Assembly: GCA_964019135.1 (NCBI GenBank)
Contig: OZ025265.1
Coordinates: 2,480,496-2,544,495, forward strand
Source: Arenicola marina
Taxonomy: Eukaryota > Annelida > Polychaeta > Arenicolidae
Reading direction: 5' to 3'
Length of the DNA stretch: 64,000 bases
The position numbers and the translations under genes are program-made. The notes below the pieces were generated by a model. That model saw only the letters and a program-made list of their open reading frames with translations, searched no databases and was not told where the DNA came from. Numbering within the stretch: position 1 is the first letter of the stretch; every line of letters starts with the position of its first letter. Of the stretch, positions 16,915 through 28,998 are shown in pieces.

Positions 16915-17084
16915 TCTGGTTCGCCAGGCGTTGGTTCAAATCGCACTTCTGACAATTATATTTTTGGTCCACACCTGCCAGTTTAAGGCTTGGAAAGACA
17001 TCATTTTCTATTTGTGGCCGACATATTCAAGCGCCAAATACTTGGTTTTAAACTTTTTTCTCAAAAGAGAGCAAGTAATCATTT
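16915..17084 (+). pseudogene. Decayed tRNA-Leu repeat unit left of the LINEs
   Basis: The 3' part of a tRNA-Leu (variable arm to discriminator, 16915-16954) is followed by about 130 bp clearly homologous to the array spacer (TTTTTGGTC, CCAGTTTAAGGCTT, TTTGTGGCCGACATATTCAAGC, AGCAAGTAATCATT). Many substitutions show it is older than the right-hand array. It stops exactly where LINE A begins, and the spacer resumes at 28926, so the LINEs sit inside one old array unit. Confidence 0.85.
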
Positions 17085-17418
17085 TTTTTTTTTTTTTTTT
17101 TTTAAATTTTAACGGCATTTTAGCATGTAAGGCCATATCGTGCCATGCAAAGGTTATTGAGTCTCCAATGAGTCAAACTTGATAAAACCCTCAAATATAA
17201 ACTGAAGTGTTGCATAAGTGAAATAATAGATATCATAGATAAAACCCTGAAATAGTTTATTTAAACGTACATCACATGAATTGTATCAAATGTAAAACCC
17301 TGGAAAATAATGTACAAAGAATGATTAATTATATATTTGTGGTATTAATGAGTTGAAACATTAATCTCATATGTGGGAAAGGACTTGATATTAATATTTG
17401 GTATATACGACGAGAAAC

Positions 17419-20400
17419 TCATATTTGATAATATAGACCAATGTCTTTGCTAAAGTTAATAATGGTGTCATCTTTAAATGACTTAAAGAGATCAGCGAGT
17501 GATGGTGCACTAAAGTATTTTGTTCGAACGTGTGAAAAATCAACGCAGTTTAAAAAGGTGTGCTCCACAGTAAGATTACGCTGACATGGAATACAAAATA
17601 CGGGAGGATCTCCTTTGAGAAGGTGTACGTGCGTAAAATAAGTATGTCCTATTCGTAGTCTTCTCAAAACTACGATTGGTTTGCGGTGGGTGTTTGATAC
17701 CTATAATTGGCTGGATTTTATTTAGTTTATTGTTTGATTGGGAAGACTAGCTTTTCTGCCAGAGAGATGTGATGTGCTTATTTATCTGTGGATTCAGGTC
17801 TGTATATGGTATATTTATTTGGCAAATGCTTTCTTGGCTTTTGCATCTGCAAGGATATTGCCAGCAATACCGATGTGGCTTGGAAGCAAACAAAAAATTA
17901 TTTCTTTGTCTCGATCAAGTAGGTGGTTGTAATGTGTGATAATATCAAGTATAAAATGGGTGATCTAAGCGTTGGTGCTGGATTGTCTGCAAGCAAGAAA
18001 GCGAATCAGAATAAATGATGAAATTTGTATCATCTGTGGATTGTGTATGTTGCAATGCTAATAAAATCGCTTTAGACTCAGCACTAAAGATGGAACATGT
18101 GTTTGGCAGTCTAGTGCTAGCAACGTGCTGCAAAATGACAGCAGCAGCTGCTACCTTGCTTGAGGTCTTTGAGCCATCAGTGTATATAGCCGCGTGTGTG
18201 TGGAATAGTTTAATCTCACTTGGTGGAGTGAGAAGGAAAAGGACAGGGTCTGTGTCTGATTTTTTTTTTCTGATTTAATTTTTGGAGTTCTTATTTCCCA
18301 TGGTGGAGTAGTAGACAACTGGAATTGTCTAATGTTGTCAAATGATAGGTTGCTGTTCTGGAGAATATTTTGGATACCTATACCATATGTGGATATTGTG
18401 GTAGGTTTGTTGAGGAATAGGTCACGGTATTGAGGATGAAATACGTCTTCACATGTTGGATTGTTTGGGGTAGATTTGAGTTTTATTGCATATTGAAGCG
18501 CCAATGTTTCTCTTCTTAGGTATAAGGAAGGTCATTGGCTTCAATATAGAGACTTTCCATGGGTGTGGTGCGGAAGGTTCCTGTGCACAATATTAGAGCT
18601 TGGTTATGTATAGGGTCAAGCATTTGTAAATATGATTTGCGTGTTGTCCCGTATATCGTACAGCCGTAATCTAGTTTCGAAAGAATAAGCGTTTTATATA
18701 TATTTAAGAGAGTTTCTGTGTCAGATCCCCAATCCGTGTTGGATAATACTTTTAAGATATTTAAAGCTTTTGTGCATTTTCCTTTAAGCTGTTTTATATG
18801 TGCTATGAAATTCAGTTTTTTATCAAATACAACACCCAAGAATTTCACCTGTGGCACAACTGGAATGGGGTCGTTGCCCAAATATAATGTTGGGTCTTGA
18901 TGTTGGCGTCGTTTATTACAAAAGTGCAAGCATACAGCTTTTGATTTTGAAAATTTAAACCCGTTTTTCGTTTGCCCAGTTTTGTAGTTTATCGACATTT
19001 TCTTGTAACTGTTCTTGTATTGTTTGCATATTAATACCTCTGAGTCCAGCTAAAAAGTCATCAACAAAGAGGAACGGGTTAATATAGGTGCTATGCATTT
19101 AACAATATCATTTATCTTGATACTGAACAGTGTGACAGATAACATGCTTCCTTGCGGTACACCCATTTCCTGGTTCTGAAAATCAGAAAGTGTGCTACCC
19201 ACTCTTGTTCGAAAAAGTCGGTTTGTTAGAAAACTAGAAATAAAATTAGGTAAATTGCCTCGAATGTTCATGTTATATAAGTCTTTTAAAATTCCGTATC
19301 TCCAAGTCGTATCATAAGCCTTTTCCAGATAAAAAAATTGGCTAAAACATGCTCTTTTTTAACAAACGCCTCTCTGATATAAGTTTCTAGGCGGACTAAA
19401 TGGTCTGTGGTACTACGATTTTTTCAAAACCTTTTAAATTTTGTTATTATATTTTTAGTTTTCAGATACCATATCAATCGTTTGTTTATCATTCGCTCAA
19501 GTGTTTTGCATAGACAGCTGGTCAGTGCAATTGGTCGATACGCAGATGGATCTGCAGGGTTTTTCCCATGTTTTAAAATAGGGATAATAGTTGCTGTTCT
19601 CCATGATTGTGGAATCAGACCAGTGTTCCAGATATTATTAAAAATCCCAAGGAGAATTTCTAAGCACTCATTAGGAATATTTTTTATGAATTGATACGGT
19701 ATTTCGTCGGGTCCAGGAGATGTATCGTGAGCATCTTTTATCGCTTTCTTTAATTTATCTAATGAGAAAAGACGGTTGTAATTTTCTTGGTAGTCAGATT
19801 GGAAGTTTAGGTATCTCTTTTCAGATGTGTCTTTGTGCACTGTAAAAGCTTGGTTGCAGTTCTTGGAGAAAGAAGCCTTGCAAATTGAGAAGAAAGTGTT
19901 TCTGAAATGTCTTTGGGTGTGTCTAATGTGGTGTCATTGAGTTTTAAATTATTGATGGATTTTGAGTTCGCTTTTCCGCTAATTTTGCGTATCATTCTCC
20001 ATGTGTTTTTGGTGCTAGAACGTGTATCTAGTTTGGAGACGGATACTTTCCATGAATTTCCTTTGGCAGTTCTTATGAGACGTCTTGTCTTTGCTCGTAT
20101 TAACTTATAATTGTGCATGTTATCTGGAGATGGGTGTGATTGCATAAATCTTTGGGCTATTTTTCTTTCAGACACGGCTTGTAGGCAATCATGGTCAAAC
20201 CATGGCTTTCTTTTATATTTAGAGCTGTTAGAGGTCTTTGGGATTGTATTGCATGCAATATTGTGAATGGCTTTAGTAAAAAGTTCTATAGCATCTTGAG
20301 TATTGTCAAATAGGTCATGCGTTAGATTTTCCTGGCATAAATCTCTGAATGTTTGCCAATTAGCTTTCTTCAGATTCCAGTGAGTGATTTGGTTCATCGT

Positions 20401-21060
20401 GATAGGATTATTGTTATGGAGGATGATAGGAAAATGGTCACTGCCATGAAGGTCAGTATCAACTGTCCAATCAAAATCAAGATATATATTGGGATGGCAT
20501 AAAGTTAAATCTATTGCTGATTTGCCCCCATTTCCTGGATGTATATATGTTATAGATCCATCGTTTGATAAAATCAGGCCATTTTTCATAATGAGATCGT
20601 GTATAATTTTTCCTTTTGATAGTGTGTCTTTGCAGCCCCATAACGTATTATGGGCGTTAAAATCTCCAAGTATAATATATGGTGTAGGAAGTTGTAGGAG
20701 AATAGTCTCCAAATCCGTTTTTAGCAAAGTGCAACTGGGTGGAATATATATTGAACAAAGAGAGACGGGTTTGTGTAGTGTTACCCTGGTGGCAACGGCT
20801 TGGAGATTCGTGTGTAGAGGTATTTCACTGTGAGGAGTATTTTCATTTATATAAATGGAGACCCCTCCTTTCACTTTGTCCTCAGTATCTGGACAAGGTA
20901 TGTCATAACTGTTATATTTTGGAATATTTATGTCGCCTTTGTCCTTGATGAAAGTTTCCTGAAGACAAATTGCAACTGGGTTATATTGTTCTAATAGGCT
21001 ACGGATTTCATCTATGTTTGCCTTAAGCCCTCCACAGTTCCATTGCAAGATGGACGCCAT
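17419..21060 (-). pseudogene. LINE A ORF2: endonuclease-RT-RNase H, frameshifted
   Basis: The N-terminal endonuclease is intact for 417 codons (21060-19807): LQWNCGG near residue 6, CLQETF near 34, GDFNAHN, and GSDHFPI near the end, the catalytic signature of AP-like LINE endonucleases. A frameshift near 19840-19860 separates it from RT (19840-19424, then 19271-19050 and 18998-18516). RT has GPDEIPYQFIKN, AYRPIALTS, GVPQGSMLS and a SLFVDD active site near 19065. The RNase H domain (IYSDSLSCLQ, about 18050) is broken into short pieces and a central part is deleted relative to copy B. The most 3' codons reach 17419. Confidence 0.85.
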
Positions 21061-21195
21061 GGTTTATCCCTTGGGGACGGGATCTTTTGTGCTTACGTGT
21101 GTATTATCTCCATCTTTGGTTGTGGGCGATTCCACTTCCATCTCTTCGAGATGTTCAAAACGAGACGTTGTGGTTTTCATTTTGTCGGTGTTCTG

Positions 21196-21552
21196 GGCCC
21201 CGGAAGTATAACGGGACCAAAACAGGGCGATTTCGGGGCGAAAAAAATGCCCCAGCCAGGGCCATTTTCCTGCTCTGGCTGTAAGTATAAAGCCGCAGGG
21301 CGATAAAAACGGCCCCAAACCGGTAAATTGCCCCTGATTTCGCCCCGATTTCGCCCCAATTACGCCCTGTTCTGCTTTTTCGCCCCAAATGGTCAGTTTA
21401 GATAAATGGCCCCCAAAACGCCCTAATTCCGCCCTGTTTTGGCCCTGAAACAAGACCTGCTTTTTAAAGTGCCCTGAATCAGGGCGAAATCGGGGCAATT
21501 TACGGGTTTGGGGCGGTTTTTTTCGCCTTGGCTGGTTTATACTAACGGGCCC
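21196..21552. mobile_element. GC-rich MITE, first of a tandem pair, inserted in LINE A
   Basis: Starts GGCCCCGGAAGTATAA and ends with the inverted GGGCCCGTTAGTATAA. The interior is full of CGCCCC, GGGGCG and AAATTGCCCC motifs. There is no coding capacity; the frames that stay open are by-products of low stop-codon density. Its left junction is TTCTG|GG; LINE B shows the empty site TTCTGATGACG. Confidence 0.8.
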
Positions 21553-21553
21553 A

Positions 21554-21900
21554 GGGCCCGGAAGTATAACGGGACCAAAACGGGGCGATTTCAGGGTGAA
21601 AAAAATGCCTCAGCCAGGGCCATTTTCCTGCCCTGGCTGTGTGTATAAAGCCGCACGGCGATAAAAACGGCCCCAAACCGGTAAATTGCCCCTGATTTCG
21701 CCCCGATTTCGCCCCAAATGGGCAGTTTAGATAAATGGCCCTAAATACGCCCTAATTCCGCCTTGTTTTGGCCTAGTTCCATAGTTTTGACCCTGAAACA
21801 AAACCGGCTTTTCAAAGTGCCCTGAATCAGGGCGAAATCGGGGCAATTTACAGGTTTGGGGCGGTTTTTGTCGCCCTGGCGCTTTTATACTTACGGGCCC
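21554..21900. mobile_element. GC-rich MITE, second of the tandem pair
   Basis: Same orientation and family as its left neighbour, separated from it by a single A. It begins GGGCCCGGAAGTATAA and ends as the inverted GGGCCCGTAAGTATAA. The pair is bracketed by a 2-3 bp duplication (TG or CTG) of the LINE sequence. The superfamily could not be assigned from the sequence. Confidence 0.8.
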
Positions 21901-23645
21901 TGATGACGTCTGTCCACTTTTTTTTGAATGGGTGGTTTTGTTTTCGGCATATTCGATTGTGTTTTTTTCAGTTTTAGATGTCGATGAAGACGTCTGAGCT
22001 TTGGTGGTTTGTGGATCACCGTTGTTAGTTGTCATTTGGAAAGCGAATTGGGCTCGAGGATGCCATGAAACGTCAGTGTTTGTTGCCACTGACTTCATTT
22101 GAATTTGTTGTTTTTGTTGCTGCTTTGAGCTGGTTACTTGAGCATAGCTTGTTGCAGGTTGATGCGTATTGGCCTTTTCTATTAACTTTCTTGCATCAGG
22201 GAAAGAAATGTTTCGAGTGACACGAATTTCTTGAATGGATTTCTCAGTTTTCCAAACAGGCCAACCTGTTGCATATGAGTAATGTGTGCCTTTACAATTT
22301 ATACACAGTATTTCATTGCTACACGAGGTGTCGTTGTGACCAGACTCGCTGCAGCGAGCACAAACAACACCTCTCTTGCAGCTGTTTTTACTGTGTCCAA
22401 ATTTTTGGCAGTTGAAGCATCTGAGCGGATTGGGGATGTATGGCTGGACTGGGATGAGTATGTAACCAGCCAGAATATGTTCAGGTAGGGTTGGGTTGTT
22501 GAAAGCTAAGATGATAGTGTTGGTGCGCATTTTGTCACCGTTTTTCGTGATTGAGATGCGTTTGGCTTCAATGACACCAGGTCTCTACAGCGGATAACTC
22601 CTTTGCTACTGTTTAAACTTCTGTGAGGAGAAACGTCTATTGGGATATTTGGATCGTAATAGATTTTCGGAGTGGGTTTTGCGTGTGACTTCAATGAGAA
22701 GGTCACCTGAACGCAATCTCTGAACAGATTTCGGTTCGCCAGCAAGTCCTTGGATGCCTTTAGCTATTGCAAAGGGAGATAATTTGTTGAGAGGTTTGTT
22801 GTCATCTGTTCCATGAATTATTAAGTATCGAGAAAAGGTTTGGTTATCAACTGGAGGAGTTTCTGGTGGAGAGTCACTCCGTGTTCTCTTGTTTTGTTTT
22901 GAGTCAGCTCCCATGATTGGGTGTCTAACTCTTTAAGTTGTGCATGAAATATGTTGTTAAATAATTAGCTGAAAAAAGGCAAAGTACAGTGCCTGACGGC
23001 AAAAGCCCTGAAAAAAAGCGTCAGGTCAGGGCGCCACGCAGCGGTACACGATGGCACCAACCGGCCGGCCTTGAGTGAGCGATAATACCTCAAGTTTGAA
23101 AACCGAAAATTAAAACCCTGCATTAAATACAATATTCATCCACGAACAAACTTGTGTTAACATATAGGTGACCACAAGTATCTTGCAAGCACAAACAATA
23201 CAAAACTGATCGCAAAAACACCGCGAAATGATACCAAAATTACATTAAACCCAACGTCAACAAAACACGACTATCCGCTTCAGCGGCCTCCTACCTTTTT
23301 CAGAAACCATTTGTTTGATTTTGATTTGAATTAGTTTTAACGGCATTTTAGCCTGTAAGGCCATATCGTGCCATGCAAAGGTTTTTTAGTCAAACTTGAG
23401 TCAAACTTGATAAAACCCTGAAATATAGACTGAAGTGTTGCATAAGTGAAATAATAGATATGATAGATAAAACCCTGAAATAGATTATTTAAACGTACAT
23501 CACATGAATTGTATCAAATGTAAAACCCTGGAAAATAATGTACAAAGAAAAATTAATTATATATTTGTGGTTTAATGAGTTGAAACATTAATCTCATATG
23601 TGTGAAAGGACTTGATATTAATATCTGGTATATACGACGAGAAAT

Positions 23646-26600
23646 TCATATTTGATAATATAGGCCAATGTCTTTGATAAAGTTAATAATGGTGTCATCT
23701 TTAATGGATTTAAAGAGATCAACGAGTGATGGTGCACTAAAGTATTTTGTTCGAACGTGTGAAAAATCGACGCAGTTTAATAGGATGTGCTCCACATTAA
23801 GATTATGCTGACATGGAATACAAAATGGGGGAGGATCTCCTTTGAGAAGGTGCACGTGCGTAAAATAAGTATGTCCTGTTCGTAGTCGTCTCAAAACTAC
23901 GTCGTTTCTCCGATTGGTTTGCCGTGGGTGTTTGATACCTATAATTGGCAGAATTTTATTTAGTTTATTGTTTGATTGGGAAGACCAGCTTTTTTGCCAG
24001 AGAGATGTGATGTGATTGTTTATCTGTGGTTTCAAGTCGGTATATGGTATAGTTATTGGGGAAATGTCTTGGTCAAGTGCTTTCTTGGCTTCTGCGTCTG
24101 CAAGGATATTGCCAGCAATACCTATGTGGCTTGGAAGCCAACAAAAAATTATTTCTTTGTCTCGGTTAAGTAGATAGTTGTAATGTGGGATAATATCAAG
24201 TATAAATGGGTGATCTATGCGTTGGTGTTGGATTGCCTGCAAGCAAGAAAGCGAATCAGAATAAATGATGAATTTTTTATCATCTGAGGATTGTATATGT
24301 TGCAATGCTAATAAAATCGCTTTAGACTCAGCACTAAAGATGGAACATGTATTTGGCAGTCTAGTGCTAGCAACGTGCTGCAAAATGACAGCAGCAGCTG
24401 CTACCTTGCTTGAGGTCTTTGAGCCATCAGTGTATATAGCCGTGTGTGTGGAATAGCTTAATTTCAATTGGTGGAGTAATTTAAGGAAAAGGGCAGGGTC
24501 TGTATCTGATTTATTATATCTCGTCAGATCGAAAATAATTTTTGGAGTTCTTAGTTCCCATGGTGGAGTAGTAGACAACTGGAATTGTCTAATGTTGTCA
24601 AATGATAGGTTGCTATTCTGGAGAATATTTTGGATACCTATACCAAATGTTGATATTGTGGTAGGTTTGTCGAGGAATAGGTCACGGTATTGAGGATGAA
24701 ATACGTCTTCATATGTCGGATTGTTTGGGATAGATTTGAGTTTTAATGCATATTGAAGCGCCAATTTTTCTCTTCTTAGGTATAAGGAAGGTTCATTGGC
24801 TTCAATATAGAGACTTTCTGTGGGTGTGGTGCGAAAGGTTCCTAGGCACAATCTTAGAGCTTGGTTATGTATAGGGTCAAGCATTTGTAAATATGATTTG
24901 CGTGCTGTCCCGTATATCGTACAGCCGTAATCTAGTTTCGAACGAATAAGCGTTTTATATATATTTAAGAGAGTTTCTGTGTCAGATCCCCAATCAGTGT
25001 TGGATAATACTTTTAAAATATTTAAAGCTTTGGTGCATTTTCCTTTAAGCTGTTTTATATGTGCTATGAAATTCAGTTTTTATCAAATACAACACCCAAG
25101 AATTTCACCTGTGCAACAACTGGAATGGGGTCGTTGCCCAAATATAATGTTGGGTCTTGATGTTGGCGTCGTTTATTACAAAAGTGCAAGCATACAGCTT
25201 TTGATTTTGAAAATTTAAACCCGTTTTTCGTTTGCCCAGTTTTGTAGTTTATCGACATTCTCTTGTAACTGTTCTTGTATTGTTTGCATATTAATACCTC
25301 TGAGTCCAGCTAAAAAGTCATCAACAAAGAGGAACGGGTTAATATAGGTGCTATGCATTTAACAATATCATTTATCTTGATACTGAACAGTGTGACAGAT
25401 AACATGCTTCCTTGCGGTACACCCATTTCCTGGTTATGAAAATCAGAAAGTGTGCTACCCACTCTTGTTCGAAAAAGTCGGTTTGTTAGAAAACTAGAAA
25501 TAAAATTAGGTAAATTGCCTCGAATGTTCATGTTATATAAGTCTTTTAAAATTCCGTATCTCCAAGTCGTATCATAAGCCTTTTCCAGATAAAAAAATTG
25601 GCTAAAACATGCTCTTTTTTAACAAACGCCTCTCTGATATAAGTTTCTAGGCGGACTAAATGGTCTGTGGTACTACGATTTTTTCAAAACCCGCTTTTAA
25701 ATTTTGTTATTATATTTTTAGTTTTCAGATACCATATCAATCGTTTGTTTATCAGTCGCTCAAGTGTTTTGCATAGACAGCTGGTCGGTGCAATTGGTCG
25801 ATACGCAGATGGATCTGCAGGGTTTTTCCCATGTTTTAAAATAGGGATATCAGTTGCTGTTCTCCATGATTGTGGAATCAGACCAGTGTTCCAGATATTA
25901 TTAAAAATCCCAAGGAGAATTTCTAAGCACTCATTAGGAATATTTTTTATGAATTGATACGATATTTCGTCGGGTCCAGGAGATGTATCGTGAGCATCTT
26001 TTATCGCTTTCTTTAATTTATCTAATGAGAAAAGACGGTTGTAATTTTCTTGGTAGTCAGATTGGAAGTTTAGGTATCTCTTTTCAGATGTGTCTTTGTG
26101 CACTGTAAAAGCTTGGTTGCAGTTCTTGGAGAAAGAAGCCTTGCAAATTGAGAAGAAAGTGTTTCTGAAATGTCTTTGGGTGTGTCTAATGTGGTGTCAT
26201 TGAGTTTTAAATTATTGATGGATTTTGAGTTCGCTTTTCCGCTAATTTTGCGTATCATTCTCCATGTGTTTTTGGTGCTAGAACGTGTATCTAGTTTGGA
26301 GACGAATACTTTCCATGAATTTCCTTTGGCAGTTCTTATGAGACGTCTTGTCTTTGCTCGTATTAACTTATAATTGTGCATGTTATCTGGAGATGGGTGT
26401 GATTGCATAAATCTTTGGGCTATTTTTCTTTCAGACACGGCTTGTAGGCAATCATGGTCAAACCATGGCTTTCTTTTATATTTAGAGCTGTTAGAGGTCT
26501 TTGGGATTGTATTGCATGCAATATTGTGAATGGCTTTAGTAAAAAGTTCTATAGCATCTTGAGTATTGTCAAATAGGTCATGCGTTAGATTTTCCTGGCA

Positions 26601-27293
26601 TAAATCTCTGAATGTTTGCAAATTAGCTTTCTTCAGATTCCGGTGAGTGATTTGGTTCATCGTGATAGGATTATTGTTATGGAGGATGATAGGAAAATGG
26701 TCACTGCCATGAAGGTCAGTATCAACTGTCCAATCAAAATCAAGATATATATTGGGATGGCATAAAGTTAAATCTATTGCTGATTTGCCCCCATTTCCTG
26801 GATGTATATATGTTATAGAACCATCGTTTGATAAAATCAGGTCATTTTTCATAATGAAATCGTGTATAATTTTTCCTTTTGATAGTGTGTCTTTGCAGCC
26901 CCATAACGTATTATGGGCGTTAAAATCTCCAAGTATAATATATGGTGTAGGAAGTTGTACGAGAATAGTCTCCAAATCCGTTTTTAGCAAAGTGCAACTG
27001 GGTGGAATATATATTGAACAAAGAGAGACGGGTTTGTGTAGTGTTACCCTGGTGGCAACGGCTTGGAGATTCGTGTGTAGAGGTATTTCACTGTGAGGAG
27101 TATTTTCATTTATATAAATGGAGACCCCTCCTTTCACTTTGTCCTCAGTATCTTGACAAGGTATGTCATAACTGTTATATTTTGGAATATTTACAAGACA
27201 AATTGCAACTGGGTTATATTGTTCTAATAGGCGATGGATTTCATCTATGTTTGCCTTAAGCCCTCTACAGTTCCATTGCAAGATGGACGCCAT
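23646..27293 (-). pseudogene. LINE B ORF2: endonuclease-RT-RNase H, frameshifted
   Basis: The start ATG lies three bases after the ORF1 stop in a good context (ACCATGG). The endonuclease (27293-26070, 407 codons) lacks ten residues after AICL, removing the catalytic QET segment seen in copy A, so it is probably dead. RT pieces lie at 26103-25684, 25531-25310 and 25258-25073. A long intact block (24884-23646, 412 codons) carries the connection, RNase H (YTDGSK, AESKAILLALQ, YSDSLSCLQ, LPSHIGIAGN) and C-terminal region with the CCHC-like CIPCQHNLNVEHILLNC. The frame breaks at the EN/RT junction and mid-RT are in the same places as in copy A. Confidence 0.85.
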
Positions 27294-27296
27294 GGT

Positions 27297-28520
27297 TTAT
27301 CCCTTTGGGACGGTATCTTTTGTGCTTACGTGTGTATTATCTCCATCTTTGGTTGTGGACGATTCCACTTCCATCTCTTCGAGATGTTCAAAACGGGACG
27401 TTGTGGGTTTCATTTTGTCGGTGTTCTGATGACGTCTGTCAACTTTTTTTTGAATGGGTGGTTTTGTTTTCGTCATATTCGATTGTGTTTTAGGTTCTTT
27501 TGGTGTTGTGTTTTTTTCAGTTTGAGATGTCGATGAAGACGTCTGAGCTTTGGTGGTTTGTGGATCACCATTGTTAGTTGTCATTTGGAAAGCGAATTGG
27601 GCTCGAGGATGCCATGAAACGTCAGTGTTTGTTGCCACTGACTTCATTTGAATTTGTTGTTTTTGTTGCTGTTTTGAGCTGGTTACTTGAGCATAGCTTG
27701 TTGTAGGTTGATGTGTATTGGCCTTTTCTATTAACTTTTTTGCATCAGGGAAAGAAATGTTTCGAGTGACACGAATTTCTTGAATGGATTTTTCAGTTTT
27801 CCAAACAGGGCACTCTTTTGCATATGAGTGATGATTGCCTTTACAATTTATGCACAGAATCTCATTGCCACACGAAGTGTCGTTGTGACCAGACTCGCCG
27901 CAGCGAGCACAAACAACACCTCTCTTGCAGCTGTTTTTACTGTGTCCAAATGTTTGGCAGTTGAAGCATCTGAGCGGATTGGGGATGTATGGCTGGACTG
28001 GGATACGTATGTAACCAGCCAGAATATGTTCAGGTAGGGTTGGGTTGTTGAAAGTTAAGATGATAGTGTTGGTGCGTATTTTGTCACCGTTTTTCGTGAT
28101 TGAGATGCGTTTGGCTTCAATGACACCAACATGTGAGAGTTCCTCAACAATTTCTTCGTCAGAACAGGGTTGGATATCTCTACAGCGGATAACTCCTTTG
28201 CTACTGTTTAAACTTCTGTGAGGAGAAACATCTATTGGGATATTTGCAAGCAATTTGGATCGTAATAGATTTTCGGAGTGGGTTTTGCGTGTGACTTCAA
28301 TGAGAATGTCACCTGAACGCAATCTCTGAACAGATTTCGGTTCGCCAGCAAGTCCTTGGATGCCTTTAGCTATTGCAAAGGGAGATAATTTGTTGAGAGG
28401 TTTGTTGTCATCTGTTCCATGAATTATTAAGTATCGAGAGAAGGTTTGGTTATCAACTGGAGGAGTTTCTGGTGGAGAGTCACTCCGTGTTCTCTTGTTT
28501 TGTTTTGAGTCGGCTCCCAT
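27297..28520 (-). CDS. LINE B ORF1, gag-like nucleic-acid-binding protein
   Basis: Intact 407-codon frame from ATG (MGADSKQNKRTR) to TAA. A region at about 25-180 resembles the N-terminal domain of I-like ORF1 proteins. It is followed by three zinc knuckles: C185-C188-H193-C198, C204-C207-H212-C217 and C223-C226-H230-C237. The C-terminal third is low complexity, rich in Q, T, S and K. Proteins of this type coat LINE RNA and act as chaperones. Whether it is expressed is unknown; ORF2 of the same copy is broken. Confidence 0.85.
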   Translation of the reverse strand: MGADSKQNKRTRSDSPPETPPVDNQTFSRYLIIHGTDDNKPLNKLSPFAIAKGIQGLAGEPKSVQRLRSGDILIEVTRKTHSENLLRSKLLANIPIDVSPHRSLNSSKGVIRCRDIQPCSDEEIVEELSHVGVIEAKRISITKNGDKIRTNTIILTFNNPTLPEHILAGYIRIPVQPYIPNPLRCFNCQTFGHSKNSCKRGVVCARCGESGHNDTSCGNEILCINCKGNHHSYAKECPVWKTEKSIQEIRVTRNISFPDAKKLIEKANTHQPTTSYAQVTSSKQQQKQQIQMKSVATNTDVSWHPRAQFAFQMTTNNGDPQTTKAQTSSSTSQTEKNTTPKEPKTQSNMTKTKPPIQKKVDRRHQNTDKMKPTTSRFEHLEEMEVESSTTKDGDNTHVSTKDTVPKG

Positions 28521-28998
28521 GATTGGGTGTCTAACTCTTTAAGTTGTGCATGAAATATGTTGTTAAATAATTAGCTGAGAAAAGGCAAAGTACAGTGACT
28601 GACGGCAAATCCCTGAAAAAAAGCGCACGAACTGAATGAGCACAGGTCAGGGCGCCACGCAGCGGTACACGATGGCACCAACCGGCCGGCCTTGAGTGAG
28701 CGATAATACCTCAAGTTTGAAAACCGAAAAATTAAAACCCTGAAATAAATACAATATTCATCCACAAACAAACTTGTATTAACATATAAGTGACCACAAG
28801 TATCTTGCAAGCACTAACAATACAAAATTATTCGGGAAAACACTGCGAAATGATACCAAAATTACATCAAACCCAACGTCAACAAAACACGACTATCCGC
28901 TTCAGTGGCCTCCTACCTTTTTCAGAAATCATTTGTAAATGTACAATATTAATCAAATCCACCGATGAAAATCACCGTCCAGGCCGCATGGTTCATCA

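Larger units (their letters stand above)
21064..22914 (-). pseudogene. LINE A ORF1 (gag-like), disrupted
   Basis: Starts MGADSKQNKRTRSDSPPETP. A frame change near 22600 and internal small deletions interrupt the N-terminal half. The CCHC knuckle block (CFNCQKFGHSKNSC onward) is readable around 22420. The C-terminal part is split by the GC-rich element at 21196-21900; the last residues (EEMEVESPTTKDGD) resume at 21064-21190. It is homologous along its length to the intact ORF1 of copy B. Confidence 0.85.
17085..23303 (-). mobile_element. I-like non-LTR retrotransposon (LINE) copy A
   Basis: Minus-strand element. Its 3' end is at the left with a 22-nt oligo-A tail (poly-T at 17082-17103) and its 5' end is CTGAAAAAGG at the right. 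ORF1 has CCHC knuckles; ORF2 has AP endonuclease, RT with FVDD, and a remnant RNase H. The EN-RT-RNase H layout points to the I group (I/Nimb-like); the exact clade is inference. Target motif AATCATTT flanks the left end, with AAACCATTTG at the right. It contains a 705-bp GC-rich insertion and several frameshifts, so it is inactive. Confidence 0.85.
23314..28925 (-). mobile_element. I-like LINE copy B, nearly full length
   Basis: Same family as copy A, in the same orientation, directly 3' of it on the + strand. The 3' tail is not a pure A run: the left end reads TTTGATTTTGATTTGAA. The 5' end CTACCTTTTTCAG abuts AAATCATTTG, the array spacer that continues into the first intact tRNA-Leu unit. 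ORF1 is intact; ORF2 is frameshifted. The motif AAAACCCTGAAATA occurs repeatedly in the 3' UTR and again near the 5' end. Confidence 0.85.

Noticed and set aside
21064..21498. 144-codon minus-strand frame through the GC-rich insertion
   Set aside because: Chimera of the LINE ORF1 tail and a non-coding MITE with few stop codons.
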